DNA of 64,000 nucleotides, from positions 4,836,001 to 4,900,000 of the forward strand of contig NZ_BAAAWN010000001.1 of the NCBI RefSeq assembly GCF_039535095.1, read 5' to 3'. A program made the position numbers and the translations under genes. The notes under the pieces were generated by a model. The model did no database searches and was not told the origin of the DNA. It worked only from the letters and a program-made list of their open reading frames with translations. Source of the stretch: Arthrobacter ramosus. Lineage in GTDB: Bacteria; Actinomycetota; Actinomycetes; Actinomycetales; Micrococcaceae. Position 1 is the first letter of the stretch. Every line of letters begins with the position of its first letter. Below, one piece after another: positions 32,362 through 39,908 of this stretch.

Positions 32362-34449
32362 TCACCGTTTGCGGCGGGGTCCACCGCGGAAATACGGGTT
32401 GTTTCCCAGCGTCCCCTGATAGGTGCGGCGGCCCGGCAACGGGATGCCCGGGCGGCCGGCGGCTCCTTGCGCAGTGCTCGGGATGTCTTCATCCGGCAGA
32501 TATGACTTCTCGATGTCGGACCAAGCGTCCACTCTATCCTTCCCTTCCGCAATGCCCCCATCGGCGAGGTGGCCGGGATCGTGGCTGCCATCCCACCCGT
32601 CCTTGGACGGGATGGTTTGCAAGGCGGGGCCGGCGCGGAAGGATGCGGCGTCGAACTCGCCCGAGATGCGCGGAATGAGCCCGGTGTCGTCGGACACTGT
32701 GGCACGGACCGCCGTCGGGGTCTGCTTTCCGCTCGCGGACGGTGTTTTGGCAACCGGAACGCCCCGGCCGAGCCGGCCGAGCACCGGCCGGAGCAAATCG
32801 CGCAGCTCGCTGACGTGGAAGACGCGCAGCAGGAACAGATACGCAAGAAGCATGACGGGCCCGACGACGACCACCGTCACCAAGGCGGCGGGCCTGCTGC
32901 TCCAGGCGAAGCCGTCAGCGTGATAGCTGCCCAGGAGCCAAAGAGCCAAGGCGCCGGCGATCGCCGAGCCCAAGGCGGCGTAGCCCATGCGGATGTACGA
33001 GTTTGCGATCCGGGGGCCGTCCACATGGCCGAGGAGGCGTCGCAGGAACCAGACGCTGATGACCACGGACAGGATGTTGCCGAGTGTGTACAGGACGGCG
33101 ATCGCGAAGATGATCCGGCCCACCGGCAGGAACTGGATGATGAACGCGCCCACAACGTTGAGCAGGGCCAACATGAGCTGGATGTAGAAAGGGGTCCGGG
33201 CGTCTTCGTTGGCGTAGAAGACGCGGGACATCATGAAGTTGGCGCTCATGAACGGCGTGCTCAGCGCGAGGATCGTCAGCGTCTGGGCGAGCATGACGCC
33301 GTCCTGGGGTTTCCCGCCGGAGAAGAACATGCCCAGCGGTCCGGCGAGGGCAAAGAGGGCCAGGGCCCCGAAGACGGTGGCGACGGCCATGGTCCGTAGT
33401 CCGTGCGAAAGGGCTTCGCGCAGTTCGGCTTTGTTGCCGGCCTGGGAGGCATGGGCCATGCGGTTGAAAAGCACCGTGGCGAGGGACAAGGCAATGATTG
33501 AGTGTGGCAGCAGGTAGAGCTGGCTGGCGACTTCCAGGACCGCGTTACCGGGGAGAGTGGCGGCCGCCGGGTCCTGTGCGTGCTCCAGGCGGAGCCGCTC
33601 GGAGCCGGGAATCGTGGCGATCCTCATGACGTAAAGGAAAGCGAGCTGCCCGACGGCGGCGGTCAGGAGCGTCCAGACGCTCAGTTTTGCTGCCTGGCCC
33701 AGTCCCACGCCCCGCCAGCCGAAGCGCGGCCGGAGCCCGAGCCGCAAGCGGATCACCGGGACGAGGAGTATGGCGGTCTGCGCGAGCACGCCGACTGTGG
33801 AGAATCCGGCGATCAGGAAGGTCTGGAAGGGTCCCCAATTGTCCAAGGTGTGGGGGTTGGTGTTGTTGGCACCGAGGATCCAGATGAACATGCCCAGTCC
33901 AGCGATGGCCACCACATTGTTCAGGATCGGCGCCCACATGGCGGGGCCGAAGGCGCCGTTGGCGTTGAGGATCTGGGTCAGCAGAGCGTACAAACCGTAG
34001 AAGAAGATCTGCGGTAGGCAATAGAACGCGAACGTTACGGCCAGCGATTTCTGCTGGGGTGAATAGCCCTGGGTAGTGAGGTCGATGACCATTGGCGCGG
34101 CCAGCGTAACCAGCGCCGTCAGCGTCAAGAGAACCAGCACGGCCAGGGTCAGGAGCCGGCTGATGTAGTCCGCACCGCGGTCCGGGCCCTTGCTGGCCTT
34201 GATGATTTGCGGGACAAGTACGGCGTTGAACACACCGCCCGCCACCAGGAGGAAGATCAGGTTGGGCAGGTTGTTGGCATTGATGAAGGTGTCGTTGACC
34301 GTCGATCCCAGGCCCAGTGCGGCGCCAAGCATCCAGGTTTTGGCAAAGCCGAGGAACCGTGAAACGAGCGTCCCGGCGGCCATGACGGCGCTGGAACGGG
34401 TTTCTCCGGACTGGACTGACTGGGTTGTTTTGGCGGCAGACATTGTCAT
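32362..34449 (-). CDS. murJ: lipid II flippase MurJ
   Basis: A 695-residue MOP-family transporter that flips the peptidoglycan precursor lipid II. About 14 membrane segments occupy residues ~20-560, beginning AGTLVSRFLGFAKTWMLGAALG and including NLIFLLVAGGVFNAVLVPQI and FYCLPQIFFYGLYALLTQILNANGAFG. A cytosolic tail of roughly 130 residues follows (SELRDLLRPVLGRLGRGVPVAK ... NNPYFRGGPRRKR), polar and probably disordered, with no pseudokinase domain. That domain is in the next gene. The ATG start is at 34449, 54 bp downstream of the NUDIX gene stop on the same strand. Confidence 0.95.
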   Translation of the reverse strand: MTMSAAKTTQSVQSGETRSSAVMAAGTLVSRFLGFAKTWMLGAALGLGSTVNDTFINANNLPNLIFLLVAGGVFNAVLVPQIIKASKGPDRGADYISRLLTLAVLVLLTLTALVTLAAPMVIDLTTQGYSPQQKSLAVTFAFYCLPQIFFYGLYALLTQILNANGAFGPAMWAPILNNVVAIAGLGMFIWILGANNTNPHTLDNWGPFQTFLIAGFSTVGVLAQTAILLVPVIRLRLGLRPRFGWRGVGLGQAAKLSVWTLLTAAVGQLAFLYVMRIATIPGSERLRLEHAQDPAAATLPGNAVLEVASQLYLLPHSIIALSLATVLFNRMAHASQAGNKAELREALSHGLRTMAVATVFGALALFALAGPLGMFFSGGKPQDGVMLAQTLTILALSTPFMSANFMMSRVFYANEDARTPFYIQLMLALLNVVGAFIIQFLPVGRIIFAIAVLYTLGNILSVVISVWFLRRLLGHVDGPRIANSYIRMGYAALGSAIAGALALWLLGSYHADGFAWSSRPAALVTVVVVGPVMLLAYLFLLRVFHVSELRDLLRPVLGRLGRGVPVAKTPSASGKQTPTAVRATVSDDTGLIPRISGEFDAASFRAGPALQTIPSKDGWDGSHDPGHLADGGIAEGKDRVDAWSDIEKSYLPDEDIPSTAQGAAGRPGIPLPGRRTYQGTLGNNPYFRGGPRRKR

Positions 34450-34503
34450 TATCGTCCCATGAGCCGGGCTGCCTGTTGCGTCAAGACTGTATAAAGGGCC
34501 GCG

Positions 34504-35052
34504 TTAGAGGTGTTCGGGCAGGACTTCCCGGGCAAGATCGGCGATGCGCCGCTCATTGGGAAAGGACAACTTGCGGGCCAATTCCTGAAGTGGAACCCAA
34601 GCGGCGTCGATTGCCTCTTGGTCGGGATCGTTCTCGATGGTCAGCTCTCCGCCCGTGGCGCGCAGCAGGAAATGGTGCACGGTTTTGTGGACTCGGTGCC
34701 CGCTCACGGTGAACCAGTAGTCGATGCTGCCGAGAGGAGCGAGGACGTTGCCTTCGATTCCGGTCTCTTCAGCAATCTCGCGGACGGCTGCTTCCTCGTT
34801 GTTTTCCTTGCCCTCCGGATGCCCCTTCGGCAGGCACCACTCGAGCCGGCCACCCCTATTAAGGCGGGCGATGATCGCAACCCTCAGTTCGCCGTCGGAC
34901 GTGTCTACTACGACGCCGCCGGCGGAGACTTCTTCCACCGTCGGAAGGGCAGCCTGTGCCGAGTGCGGAGCGGGCGCGACGTGGGCACCAATTGCCGACG
35001 GCAATGGTGCGTTCGTCCTCCTGCCAGGAGCACTCGGGATCGGGTTGGCCAT
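34504..35052 (-). CDS. NUDIX hydrolase
   Basis: A 182-residue NUDIX hydrolase. The Nudix box fits GX5EX7REUXEEXGU: GHPEGKE, then NNEEAAVREIAEETG. It cleaves nucleoside-diphosphate-linked compounds; the actinobacterial counterpart at this locus in M. tuberculosis is MutT4 (Rv3908). I start at the ATG at 35050-35052 (MANPIPSAPGRRTNAPL); the frame stays open upstream to 35229 but loses protein-like character. It is divergent from the CCA-adding-type enzyme gene and is followed directly by murJ. Confidence 0.92.
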   Translation of the reverse strand: MANPIPSAPGRRTNAPLPSAIGAHVAPAPHSAQAALPTVEEVSAGGVVVDTSDGELRVAIIARLNRGGRLEWCLPKGHPEGKENNEEAAVREIAEETGIEGNVLAPLGSIDYWFTVSGHRVHKTVHHFLLRATGGELTIENDPDQEAIDAAWVPLQELARKLSFPNERRIADLAREVLPEHL

Positions 35053-35220
35053 GAAGTCCACTCTAACGACTCTTGCCCGTTGGTGATGACCGGGACATGG
35101 ACTCAGGGTGACGTGCGGATGGCGTTCGGCGGTGATCCCGGGGCCGTCGCTACGCAATCGCAGCGCAATGACAAGGATCCGGTGGGATGGCGCTGCGAAA
35201 TCTGACAAGCTTAAGGAACT

Positions 35221-36717
35221 ATGGCGCAAGTATTGGACAGTTCTTCAGTTAATTTCCAGATGGATCCAGTGGTCCTGGACCTCGGACAGCGGTTTGTGGA
35301 CGCCGGATTCGAACTGTCGCTGGTTGGCGGGCCGGTGCGGGACCTCTTCCTGGGCCGTGTCTCGCCGGACCTGGATTTCACCACCGACGCCACTCCGGAC
35401 CAGACCCTTTCCATCATCAAGAGGTGGGCTGACAATTTCTGGGAGATCGGCCGTGCCTTTGGAACGATCGGGATGAAGAAATCCGGCTTCCAGATTGAGA
35501 TCACGACGTACCGCGCCGAAGCCTACGACGCCGATTCCCGCAAGCCCGCGGTGGCCTTCGGCTCCTCGCTGCTGGACGACCTCCTCCGCCGCGACTTCAC
35601 CATCAACGCCATGGCGCTCCGGCTGCCGTCCCTGGAGCTCGTGGATCCGTTCGGCGGGGTCCGCGATCTTCACGCCTCGGTCCTCGCCACCCCGGGAGCA
35701 CCCGAATCGTCGTTCTCCGACGATCCCCTTCGCATGATGCGCGCTGCCCGGTTCGCGGCGCAACTTGGTGTTGCAGTGCACGACGACGTGCGCCTCGCCA
35801 TGTCCGGGATGGCCGAGCGGATCAAGATCATTTCCGCCGAGCGCGTGCGCGAGGAGCTTGTCAAGCTCATTACTGGTGCGCATCCGCGCGCGGGCATCGA
35901 CCTCCTCGTGGATACCGGACTGGCCGAATTCGTCCTGCCCGAGGTTTCTGCGCTGCGCCTTGAAGCCGATGAGCACCACCGGCACAAGGATGTCTACCAG
36001 CATTCCCTGCAGGTCCTGGAGCAGGCCGCGTCGCTCGAGACGGGCCCGGACGGCCCGGTGCCGGGTCCGGACTTTGTGTTGCGCTTCGCCGCGCTAATGC
36101 ACGACGTCGGGAAGCCGGCGACGCGCCGATTCGAACCGGGCGGCGCGGTGAGCTTCCGCCACCACGACATGGTGGGCTCCAAGCTGACCGCAAAACGCAT
36201 GAAGGCCCTGCGCTTCGACAACGACACCATCAAAGCCGTGGCGCGGCTTGTAGAGCTTCACATGCGTTTTTACGGCTACGGAGACGCGGGTTGGACGGAT
36301 TCCGCGGTCCGCCGCTACGTGGCAGACGCTGGCCCCTTGTTGGAGCGCCTGCACCGACTGACCCGGTCCGACGTCACTACACGTAACCAGCGCAAGGCGG
36401 AGCGGCTCTCCTTTGCCTACGATGACCTTGAGCAACGGATTGAGGTCCTGGCCGAGCAGGAATCGCTCAATGCCATCCGGCCGGACATGGACGGAGCGCA
36501 GATCATGGCTTTGCTGGGACTCAAGCCCGGACCCGTGGTTGGCCGCGCCTACAAGTTCCTCCTGGAGGAGCGCATGGAAAACGGCCCGCTGTCCCAGGAG
36601 GAGGCCGAGTCCAAGCTCCTGGCGTGGTGGACTGTGCAACCCGAGTCCGTCGTCGAACTTTCATCGGAACCAGCCGTCGATGCCAACGCAGGCACCGCCG
36701 AACCAGAGGAGTCCTAA
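35221..36717 (+). CDS. CCA tRNA nucleotidyltransferase / poly(A) polymerase family
   Basis: A 498-residue class II nucleotidyltransferase that adds or repairs the CCA end of tRNAs (needed here, since tRNA-Ile lacks an encoded CCA). The active site is LVGGPVRDLFLGR followed by DLDFTTDA (about residues 36-63), and RRDFTINAMAL and RxxRFAAQLG follow. The C-terminal half has an HD domain (HHRHKDVYQHSLQVLEQA, then LMHDVGKPATRRF). AAGGA lies just before the ATG. The homologue at this position in M. tuberculosis is called pcnA (Rv3907c). The next gene starts directly after its stop. Confidence 0.93.
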   Translation: MAQVLDSSSVNFQMDPVVLDLGQRFVDAGFELSLVGGPVRDLFLGRVSPDLDFTTDATPDQTLSIIKRWADNFWEIGRAFGTIGMKKSGFQIEITTYRAEAYDADSRKPAVAFGSSLLDDLLRRDFTINAMALRLPSLELVDPFGGVRDLHASVLATPGAPESSFSDDPLRMMRAARFAAQLGVAVHDDVRLAMSGMAERIKIISAERVREELVKLITGAHPRAGIDLLVDTGLAEFVLPEVSALRLEADEHHRHKDVYQHSLQVLEQAASLETGPDGPVPGPDFVLRFAALMHDVGKPATRRFEPGGAVSFRHHDMVGSKLTAKRMKALRFDNDTIKAVARLVELHMRFYGYGDAGWTDSAVRRYVADAGPLLERLHRLTRSDVTTRNQRKAERLSFAYDDLEQRIEVLAEQESLNAIRPDMDGAQIMALLGLKPGPVVGRAYKFLLEERMENGPLSQEEAESKLLAWWTVQPESVVELSSEPAVDANAGTAEPEES

Positions 36718-37302
36718 GTGAACCCTGCAGCCAGGCCCTCCCGGCCACAGCTCTGGATCATGCGTCACGGGGAGACGGAATGGTCCAAGAGTGGCCAGTA
36801 CACCGGTTTGACGGACCTTCCCTTGACGGTGGAAGGCGAGCAGCAGGCCGTGGAAGCTCGCAAGATCTTGGAAGGCATCGACTTCGACCTGGTCCTGACG
36901 TCGCCGCTGCGCCGAGCCCGGCGTACCGCGGAGTTGGCGGGTTTCCCCGACGCCGTTCATGAACCGCTCGCTGTGGAGTGGAACTACGGCGACTACGAAG
37001 GCATCAGCTCGGACCTCATCCGCAAGGACAACCCGGACTATCTCATCTGGACCGACGGCGTTCCCAACGGCGAGACGCTCGACTCTGTGGCAGCCCGTGC
37101 CGACAAGATCATTGCCCGCGTCCTCGAGTCTGGAATGGACAACGTCCTGATTGTGGCCCACGGCCATTTCTCCCGCATCCTCACGGCCCGCTGGCTTGAA
37201 TTGGATGCCAGGGAAGGACGTCACTTTGTCCTGGGAACAGCCAAAGTTTGTACCTTGGGATGGGACAAGCGGACGCCTGCCATTCTTCGATGGGGACTGT
37301 AG
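36718..37302 (+). CDS. histidine phosphatase family protein
   Basis: A 194-residue phosphoglycerate-mutase-like phosphatase. The catalytic RHG motif is IMRHGETEW (residues ~15-23), with DLVLTSPLRRARRTAE as the second Arg region and VAHGHFSRIL as the second catalytic His. The GTG start at 36718 abuts the TAA of the nucleotidyltransferase gene, so the two are co-translated. The size and final WDKRTPAILRWGL fit small acid or sugar phosphatases of the group; the substrate is unknown. Confidence 0.9.
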   Translation: MNPAARPSRPQLWIMRHGETEWSKSGQYTGLTDLPLTVEGEQQAVEARKILEGIDFDLVLTSPLRRARRTAELAGFPDAVHEPLAVEWNYGDYEGISSDLIRKDNPDYLIWTDGVPNGETLDSVAARADKIIARVLESGMDNVLIVAHGHFSRILTARWLELDAREGRHFVLGTAKVCTLGWDKRTPAILRWGL

Positions 37303-37330
37303 GAAGAATTATTTTCTAAATTCTTTGTAA

Positions 37331-37342
37331 TTGGCTGGCCAA
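37331..37342. promoter_or_regulatory. short palindrome upstream of small ORFs
   Basis: TTGGCTGGCCAA: arms TTGGC/GCCAA around TG, inside an A+T-rich 37303-37370 stretch (for example ATTATTTTCTAAATTC) that is the likeliest promoter zone for the small ORFs downstream. The binding protein is unknown. Confidence 0.3.
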
Positions 37343-37404
37343 TAGCGCGATTCATGGTGTAACTTTATTTTTGATCCCAGAGCGATCTGCCGGGATTGAG
37401 GCGT

Positions 37405-37435
37405 GCACTACCCAGTCAGTCAGCTGCGGTAGTGC
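37405..37435 (+). promoter_or_regulatory. hairpin in the leader of the 26-residue ORF
   Basis: GCACTACC (37405-37412) and GGTAGTGC (37428-37435) form a perfect 8-bp stem with a 15-base loop, ending 10 bp before the AAAGGAGG ribosome site. No T run follows, so this is not a terminator; it could modulate translation. Confidence 0.4.
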
Positions 37436-37460
37436 CAAAGCAGAAAAGGAGGTTGGGAAA

Positions 37461-37541
37461 ATGATTACTTTGACTAGCGGATGGAAGATGACCGTTGCTG
37501 GCACCCCGGCCTTCGCTGCTCGACGCCGTTTTGCGGCCTAA
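37461..37541 (+). CDS. 26-residue small protein of unknown function
   Basis: A 26-codon frame with an excellent ribosome site (AAAAGGAGG at 37444-37452, eight bases before ATG). The peptide begins MITLTSGWKMTVAGTPAFAA and ends in an Arg-rich RRRF stretch, giving it a net positive charge. The strength of the ribosome site argues for real translation, as a small protein, leader peptide or peptide precursor. I do not recognise it. About 340 bp separate it from the next small ORF in the same orientation, and a promoter-like A+T-rich zone lies upstream. Confidence 0.5.
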   Translation: MITLTSGWKMTVAGTPAFAARRRFAA

Positions 37542-37881
37542 CTCCCCCTGATGTACTTCCTCCCCTGATTATTTGGGGCGGTTCACGGTGCAATCAGGCT
37601 CCGAGTTGGGCCTGCCATTGAGCGGTATCACGCGATTGACGTGGTGCGCAGTTTCCTCATAGTTCGGAACCAGCTTCTTGTTGGGGACGTCTGCCCCTGG
37701 ATACCACGTACCGGAACTCCATGCTCCGGTACTCACGCGGTGTTCGAGAAATCCGCTTAATCCGCCCATCAATGCCCGGAATTCACACGCCTAATTCCGC
37801 CGCTGTTTTCTTCGAATTCAGGGGGATTAATTGTCATGTCCGAATTCCGGCAATTCTCTCAATGCGAAAGGAGGTGAAACC
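37542..37881. other. A+T-richer spacer between two small ORFs
   Basis: No supported gene. It contains the short runs GGGGGATTAATTGTC and TCTTCGAATTCAGG, and is visibly less G+C-rich than the neighbouring genes, which suggests acquired or decayed DNA. A 67-codon minus-strand frame (37569-37772) has no ribosome site. Confidence 0.4.
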
Positions 37882-38022
37882 TTGGCCAAGCGCCTCAAGG
37901 ACCTGATGGTCTTCAACAGCAAGCCCGTCGTCAAAGACAAGACCCTCTTCAACGGACAACTGCTGGACCAACGCCGGGAAGACGTATACGTCGTCCTGCA
38001 CCAAATGGGCATCATCCGCTAA
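37882..38022 (+). CDS. 46-residue small basic protein of unknown function
   Basis: A TTG start (37882-37884) preceded by AAAGGAGGTGAAACC, a near-perfect ribosome site. The peptide starts MAKRLKDLMVFNSKPVVKDK, continues with TLFNGQLLDQRRED and ends VVLHQMGIIR; it looks like a folded basic mini-protein. An upstream in-frame TTG at 37831 (after GGGGG) could give 63 residues. A 13-codon leader ATG at 37836 in another frame ends on the ribosome site, as in leader-peptide coupling. A strong terminator follows at 38080. I do not recognise the family. Confidence 0.6.
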   Translation: MAKRLKDLMVFNSKPVVKDKTLFNGQLLDQRREDVYVVLHQMGIIR

Positions 38023-38079
38023 GTGTCCCCACCACGCAATTCGGGAGGGACTGATGGCACACATCGGACCGTTCGCCTC

Positions 38080-38117
38080 GGAAGCCCACGCGGCCATGCG
38101 TGGGCTTCCGCCTTTTA
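38080..38117 (+). terminator. terminator of the small-ORF unit (left copy of target duplication)
   Basis: A 12-bp perfect stem (38080-38091 with 38098-38109) and loop GGCCAT, followed by GCCTTTTAA. It ends the 37461-38022 unit. Its last 35 bp are repeated at 39909-39943, on the other side of the IS-like element. Confidence 0.85.
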
Positions 38118-38118
38118 A
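38084..38118 (+). repeat. 35-bp target-site duplication, left copy
   Basis: Identical to 39909-39943 except for one C/T difference in the loop, and directly adjacent to the 14-bp terminal inverted repeat at 38119. IS1549, a relative of IS1634, is known for unusually long and variable target duplications, which fits 35 bp. Confidence 0.88.
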
Positions 38119-38137
38119 CCTGACTTGGCTCATTTGC

Positions 38138-38431
38138 TTAGTGAGTGAATTTTCGGTGGTTGATGGCCTCGAGGATGGTTTGCTGTTCGGCGGGGATGTC
38201 GGGGGCGAACGTCTGTGTGGTGCCGTTGATCGCGATGGTCGCTGAGCGCAGGGGCCGGAGCTGTTTGATGACGTTGGCCACCGCGAGCCCTGTCCTGTTC
38301 TGGACAGTCCGGGAGACGGCGAGGGCGCTGAACACGATGGTCAGGTGTGCTTCGATCGCGTCGCGGGTGCGGTGGAACATGGGCCTGGCGCGCAGGGCTG
38401 TCTTGCTCATCCGCAAAGACTGTTCCACGTG
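38138..38431 (-). pseudogene. C-terminal remnant of an IS1634-family transposase
   Basis: The frame from about 38431 to the stop at 38138 reads HVEQSLRMSKTALRARPMFH then RTRDAIEAHLTIVFSALAVS, the highly conserved C-terminal block of IS1634-family DDE transposases, ending EAINHRKFTH. The residues upstream of HVEQ do not match the family, so the catalytic core is lost. The stop codon is 6 bp from the left terminal repeat, as in intact elements. Confidence 0.88.
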
Positions 38432-38785
38432 AGTGCCCGCGGAAATTGATTCGGTGTCGAGTTTCAGTTGACCCCATGTGGTCAACTGAAGAGCGACCGC
38501 GAAGAACCAGAGCATGAGCACCACGCCAATGACAGACGCCGGTTGGGTAATTCCAACTGGTCGTGACGCGCCCTCCATGTTGTCCGCCCGTCAAACGCCT
38601 GTTGAGCAAAGCGACGGCAATTTGGTTCCGTAACCATGGAAGCACGCCGCGCCCGGCGGCTTCCAGTTGAACCTAATGTGACTGTGCGGGGGGCGGCGCG
38701 GGCCTCGAATCCCGCCAAACGGCGGGCTATTCCTCTTCAGCCCTGGGAGTCCTACACTGTGCGAGAGGACCACCCGGGAGACCCG
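38432..38785. other. passenger DNA upstream of the secreted-protein gene
   Basis: Between the transposase remnant and the plus-strand gene at 38786 no gene is supported. Open frames exist on both strands but have neither ribosome sites nor family resemblance. It must include the promoter of the passenger gene. Confidence 0.4.
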
Positions 38786-39472
38786 ATGAAATACAGGAAG
38801 ATACTGACGGTGGTGCTGACCTCGCTCCTGGCCGTGGCCGGCGCCCTCGCTGCCCCTGCGGCGCATTCGGCCGAACCGTCGGTGAAAGTCCTGGACACCA
38901 CTGCCACCATCACCGACCCGGGCTGGTTCGTCAGTGCCTACAACGCGGGCTTCCGGCTGTACGTGATGCATTCAACCGCGTGGGGGACCTGCACTCCATG
39001 GGACCGGACACAAACGCAGCTCAAGATGGCGCTGGACGCCGGACTCAGGATTGCCGTCTACACCCGCAACGCGGAATGCTGGGAGGGCGGCATTGAGGCC
39101 ACCGGTCCGTACCGTGGGCAGCTGGAGTTCTTTGCACTGGACGTCGAGCTAGGCGAACCGCCCATTACCGGGAACATGGTTGACGGTGTCCGGGCCATGG
39201 GCGTGCGGCCCATTGTTTACGGCATTCATACCCACTGGCCCTTGATAATGGGCGACAGCAGCGAGTTCTCGGATCTTCCGCTGTGGGACGGGGATTTCCA
39301 TGACTTCGACTACGCGCATTGGACTCCGGACCTTCTTTCGCCCGCGCCGGTTTCCTACGGCGGCTGGAACGTGCCGGGGAACATGCGTGTCGGTGTCCAG
39401 CAAAAACTCGGCCAGGACATCGGCGGAATCTACGTCGACCTCAACTCCTTCAGCCCGGACTTCTTGCGCTAG
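38786..39472 (+). CDS. secreted GH25/DUF1906-like TIM-barrel protein (IS passenger)
   Basis: A 228-residue exported protein. The ATG at 38786 follows GGGAG, and a signal peptide (MKYRKILTVVLTSLLAVAGA, cleavage near AHS-A) is clear. The mature part resembles the glycoside hydrolase 25/DUF1906 barrel: LDTTATITDPGWFVSAYNAG, an acidic strand end FFALDVELGEPP, then GVRPIVYGIHTHW and SDLPLWDGDF. GH25 enzymes cleave peptidoglycan, so a wall hydrolase is possible, but the catalytic Asp-x-Glu pattern is only suggestive here. The gene lies wholly inside the IS-like element, opposite to the transposase remnants, and its stop is 6 bp from the GH15 fragment's stop. Confidence 0.7.
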   Translation: MKYRKILTVVLTSLLAVAGALAAPAAHSAEPSVKVLDTTATITDPGWFVSAYNAGFRLYVMHSTAWGTCTPWDRTQTQLKMALDAGLRIAVYTRNAECWEGGIEATGPYRGQLEFFALDVELGEPPITGNMVDGVRAMGVRPIVYGIHTHWPLIMGDSSEFSDLPLWDGDFHDFDYAHWTPDLLSPAPVSYGGWNVPGNMRVGVQQKLGQDIGGIYVDLNSFSPDFLR

Positions 39473-39478
39473 TCGCTC

Positions 39479-39793
39479 TCAGCGTCCCCACACCGGTACG
39501 TCGCTGCGGTGCACGCTGCCCTCGTGCAGGTCCAGCGGGCTCATGACCCGGGCAAAGTGGTTGAACGCCTGCGGTGTTTTGCCCAGTTGCCGGCCGGTTT
39601 CCACCTCCCACTCCTCGCTCAGCAGGCCGACGTCGTTGCGCAGCGCCAGCAGCCGCTCGAAAAGTTCCTTGGGTTCGCGCCGCTGGCCCACGCCGATCAC
39701 TGCCTCCACGATCCGCTGACGCCCGTGCACGTACTCGGCGATCTGCACGCCTGTCGCTCCCGAAGCCGTCCGCACCCTTCTGATGAATGCCAC
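39479..39793 (-). pseudogene. fusion of transposase N-terminus with a GH15 C-terminal fragment
   Basis: A 104-codon frame. Residues 1-34 (MAFIRRVRTASGATGVQIAE and YVHGRQRIVE) match the N-terminus of IS1634-family transposases. From about residue 35 the sequence switches to ELFERLLALRNDVGLLSEEW and GRQLGKTPQAFNHFARV, which resembles the C-terminus of GH15 glucoamylase/trehalase proteins (LRNDVGLL then RQLGNFPQAFSH), ending SDVPVWGR. The join is in frame. Neither part can be functional alone. The join marks the right junction between the IS end and its foreign cargo. Confidence 0.75.
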
Positions 39794-39908
39794 ACCGGTG
39801 ACACTAGAACAAATCCCATTAGTGCGTGAAAAAGCACCAATCCGAACACATCACCGCAGGTCAGAGCCCCGGCCGACCGCGATGCCGCGACCCGTGAGCC
39901 AAGTCAGG

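Larger units (their letters stand above)
38119..39908. mobile_element. IS1634/IS1549-type non-autonomous element with passenger genes
   Basis: A 1,790-bp element bounded by perfect 14-bp inverted repeats: CCTGACTTGGCTCA (38119-38132) and its complement (39895-39908). Exactly adjacent 35-bp direct repeats flank it. Inside, the left end encodes the C-terminal ~97 residues of an IS1634-family transposase, and the right end its first ~34 residues, both on the minus strand at normal distances from the ends. The catalytic middle is missing and replaced by ~1.25 kb with a secreted GH25/DUF1906-like gene (plus strand) and a GH15 C-terminal fragment (minus strand). This fits a mobile insertion cassette that could move only if a related transposase acts in trans. 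Confidence 0.85.

Noticed and set aside
37569..37772. 67-codon minus-strand frame between the two small ORFs
   Set aside because: No Shine-Dalgarno sequence and no family; it opposes the well-supported plus-strand small-ORF unit.
38054..38245. 63-codon frame starting after GGGAGGGA downstream of the 46-residue ORF
   Set aside because: It reads straight through the terminator hairpin and across the junction into the IS-like element, so it cannot be an evolved gene in this form; without the element it would still include the terminator.
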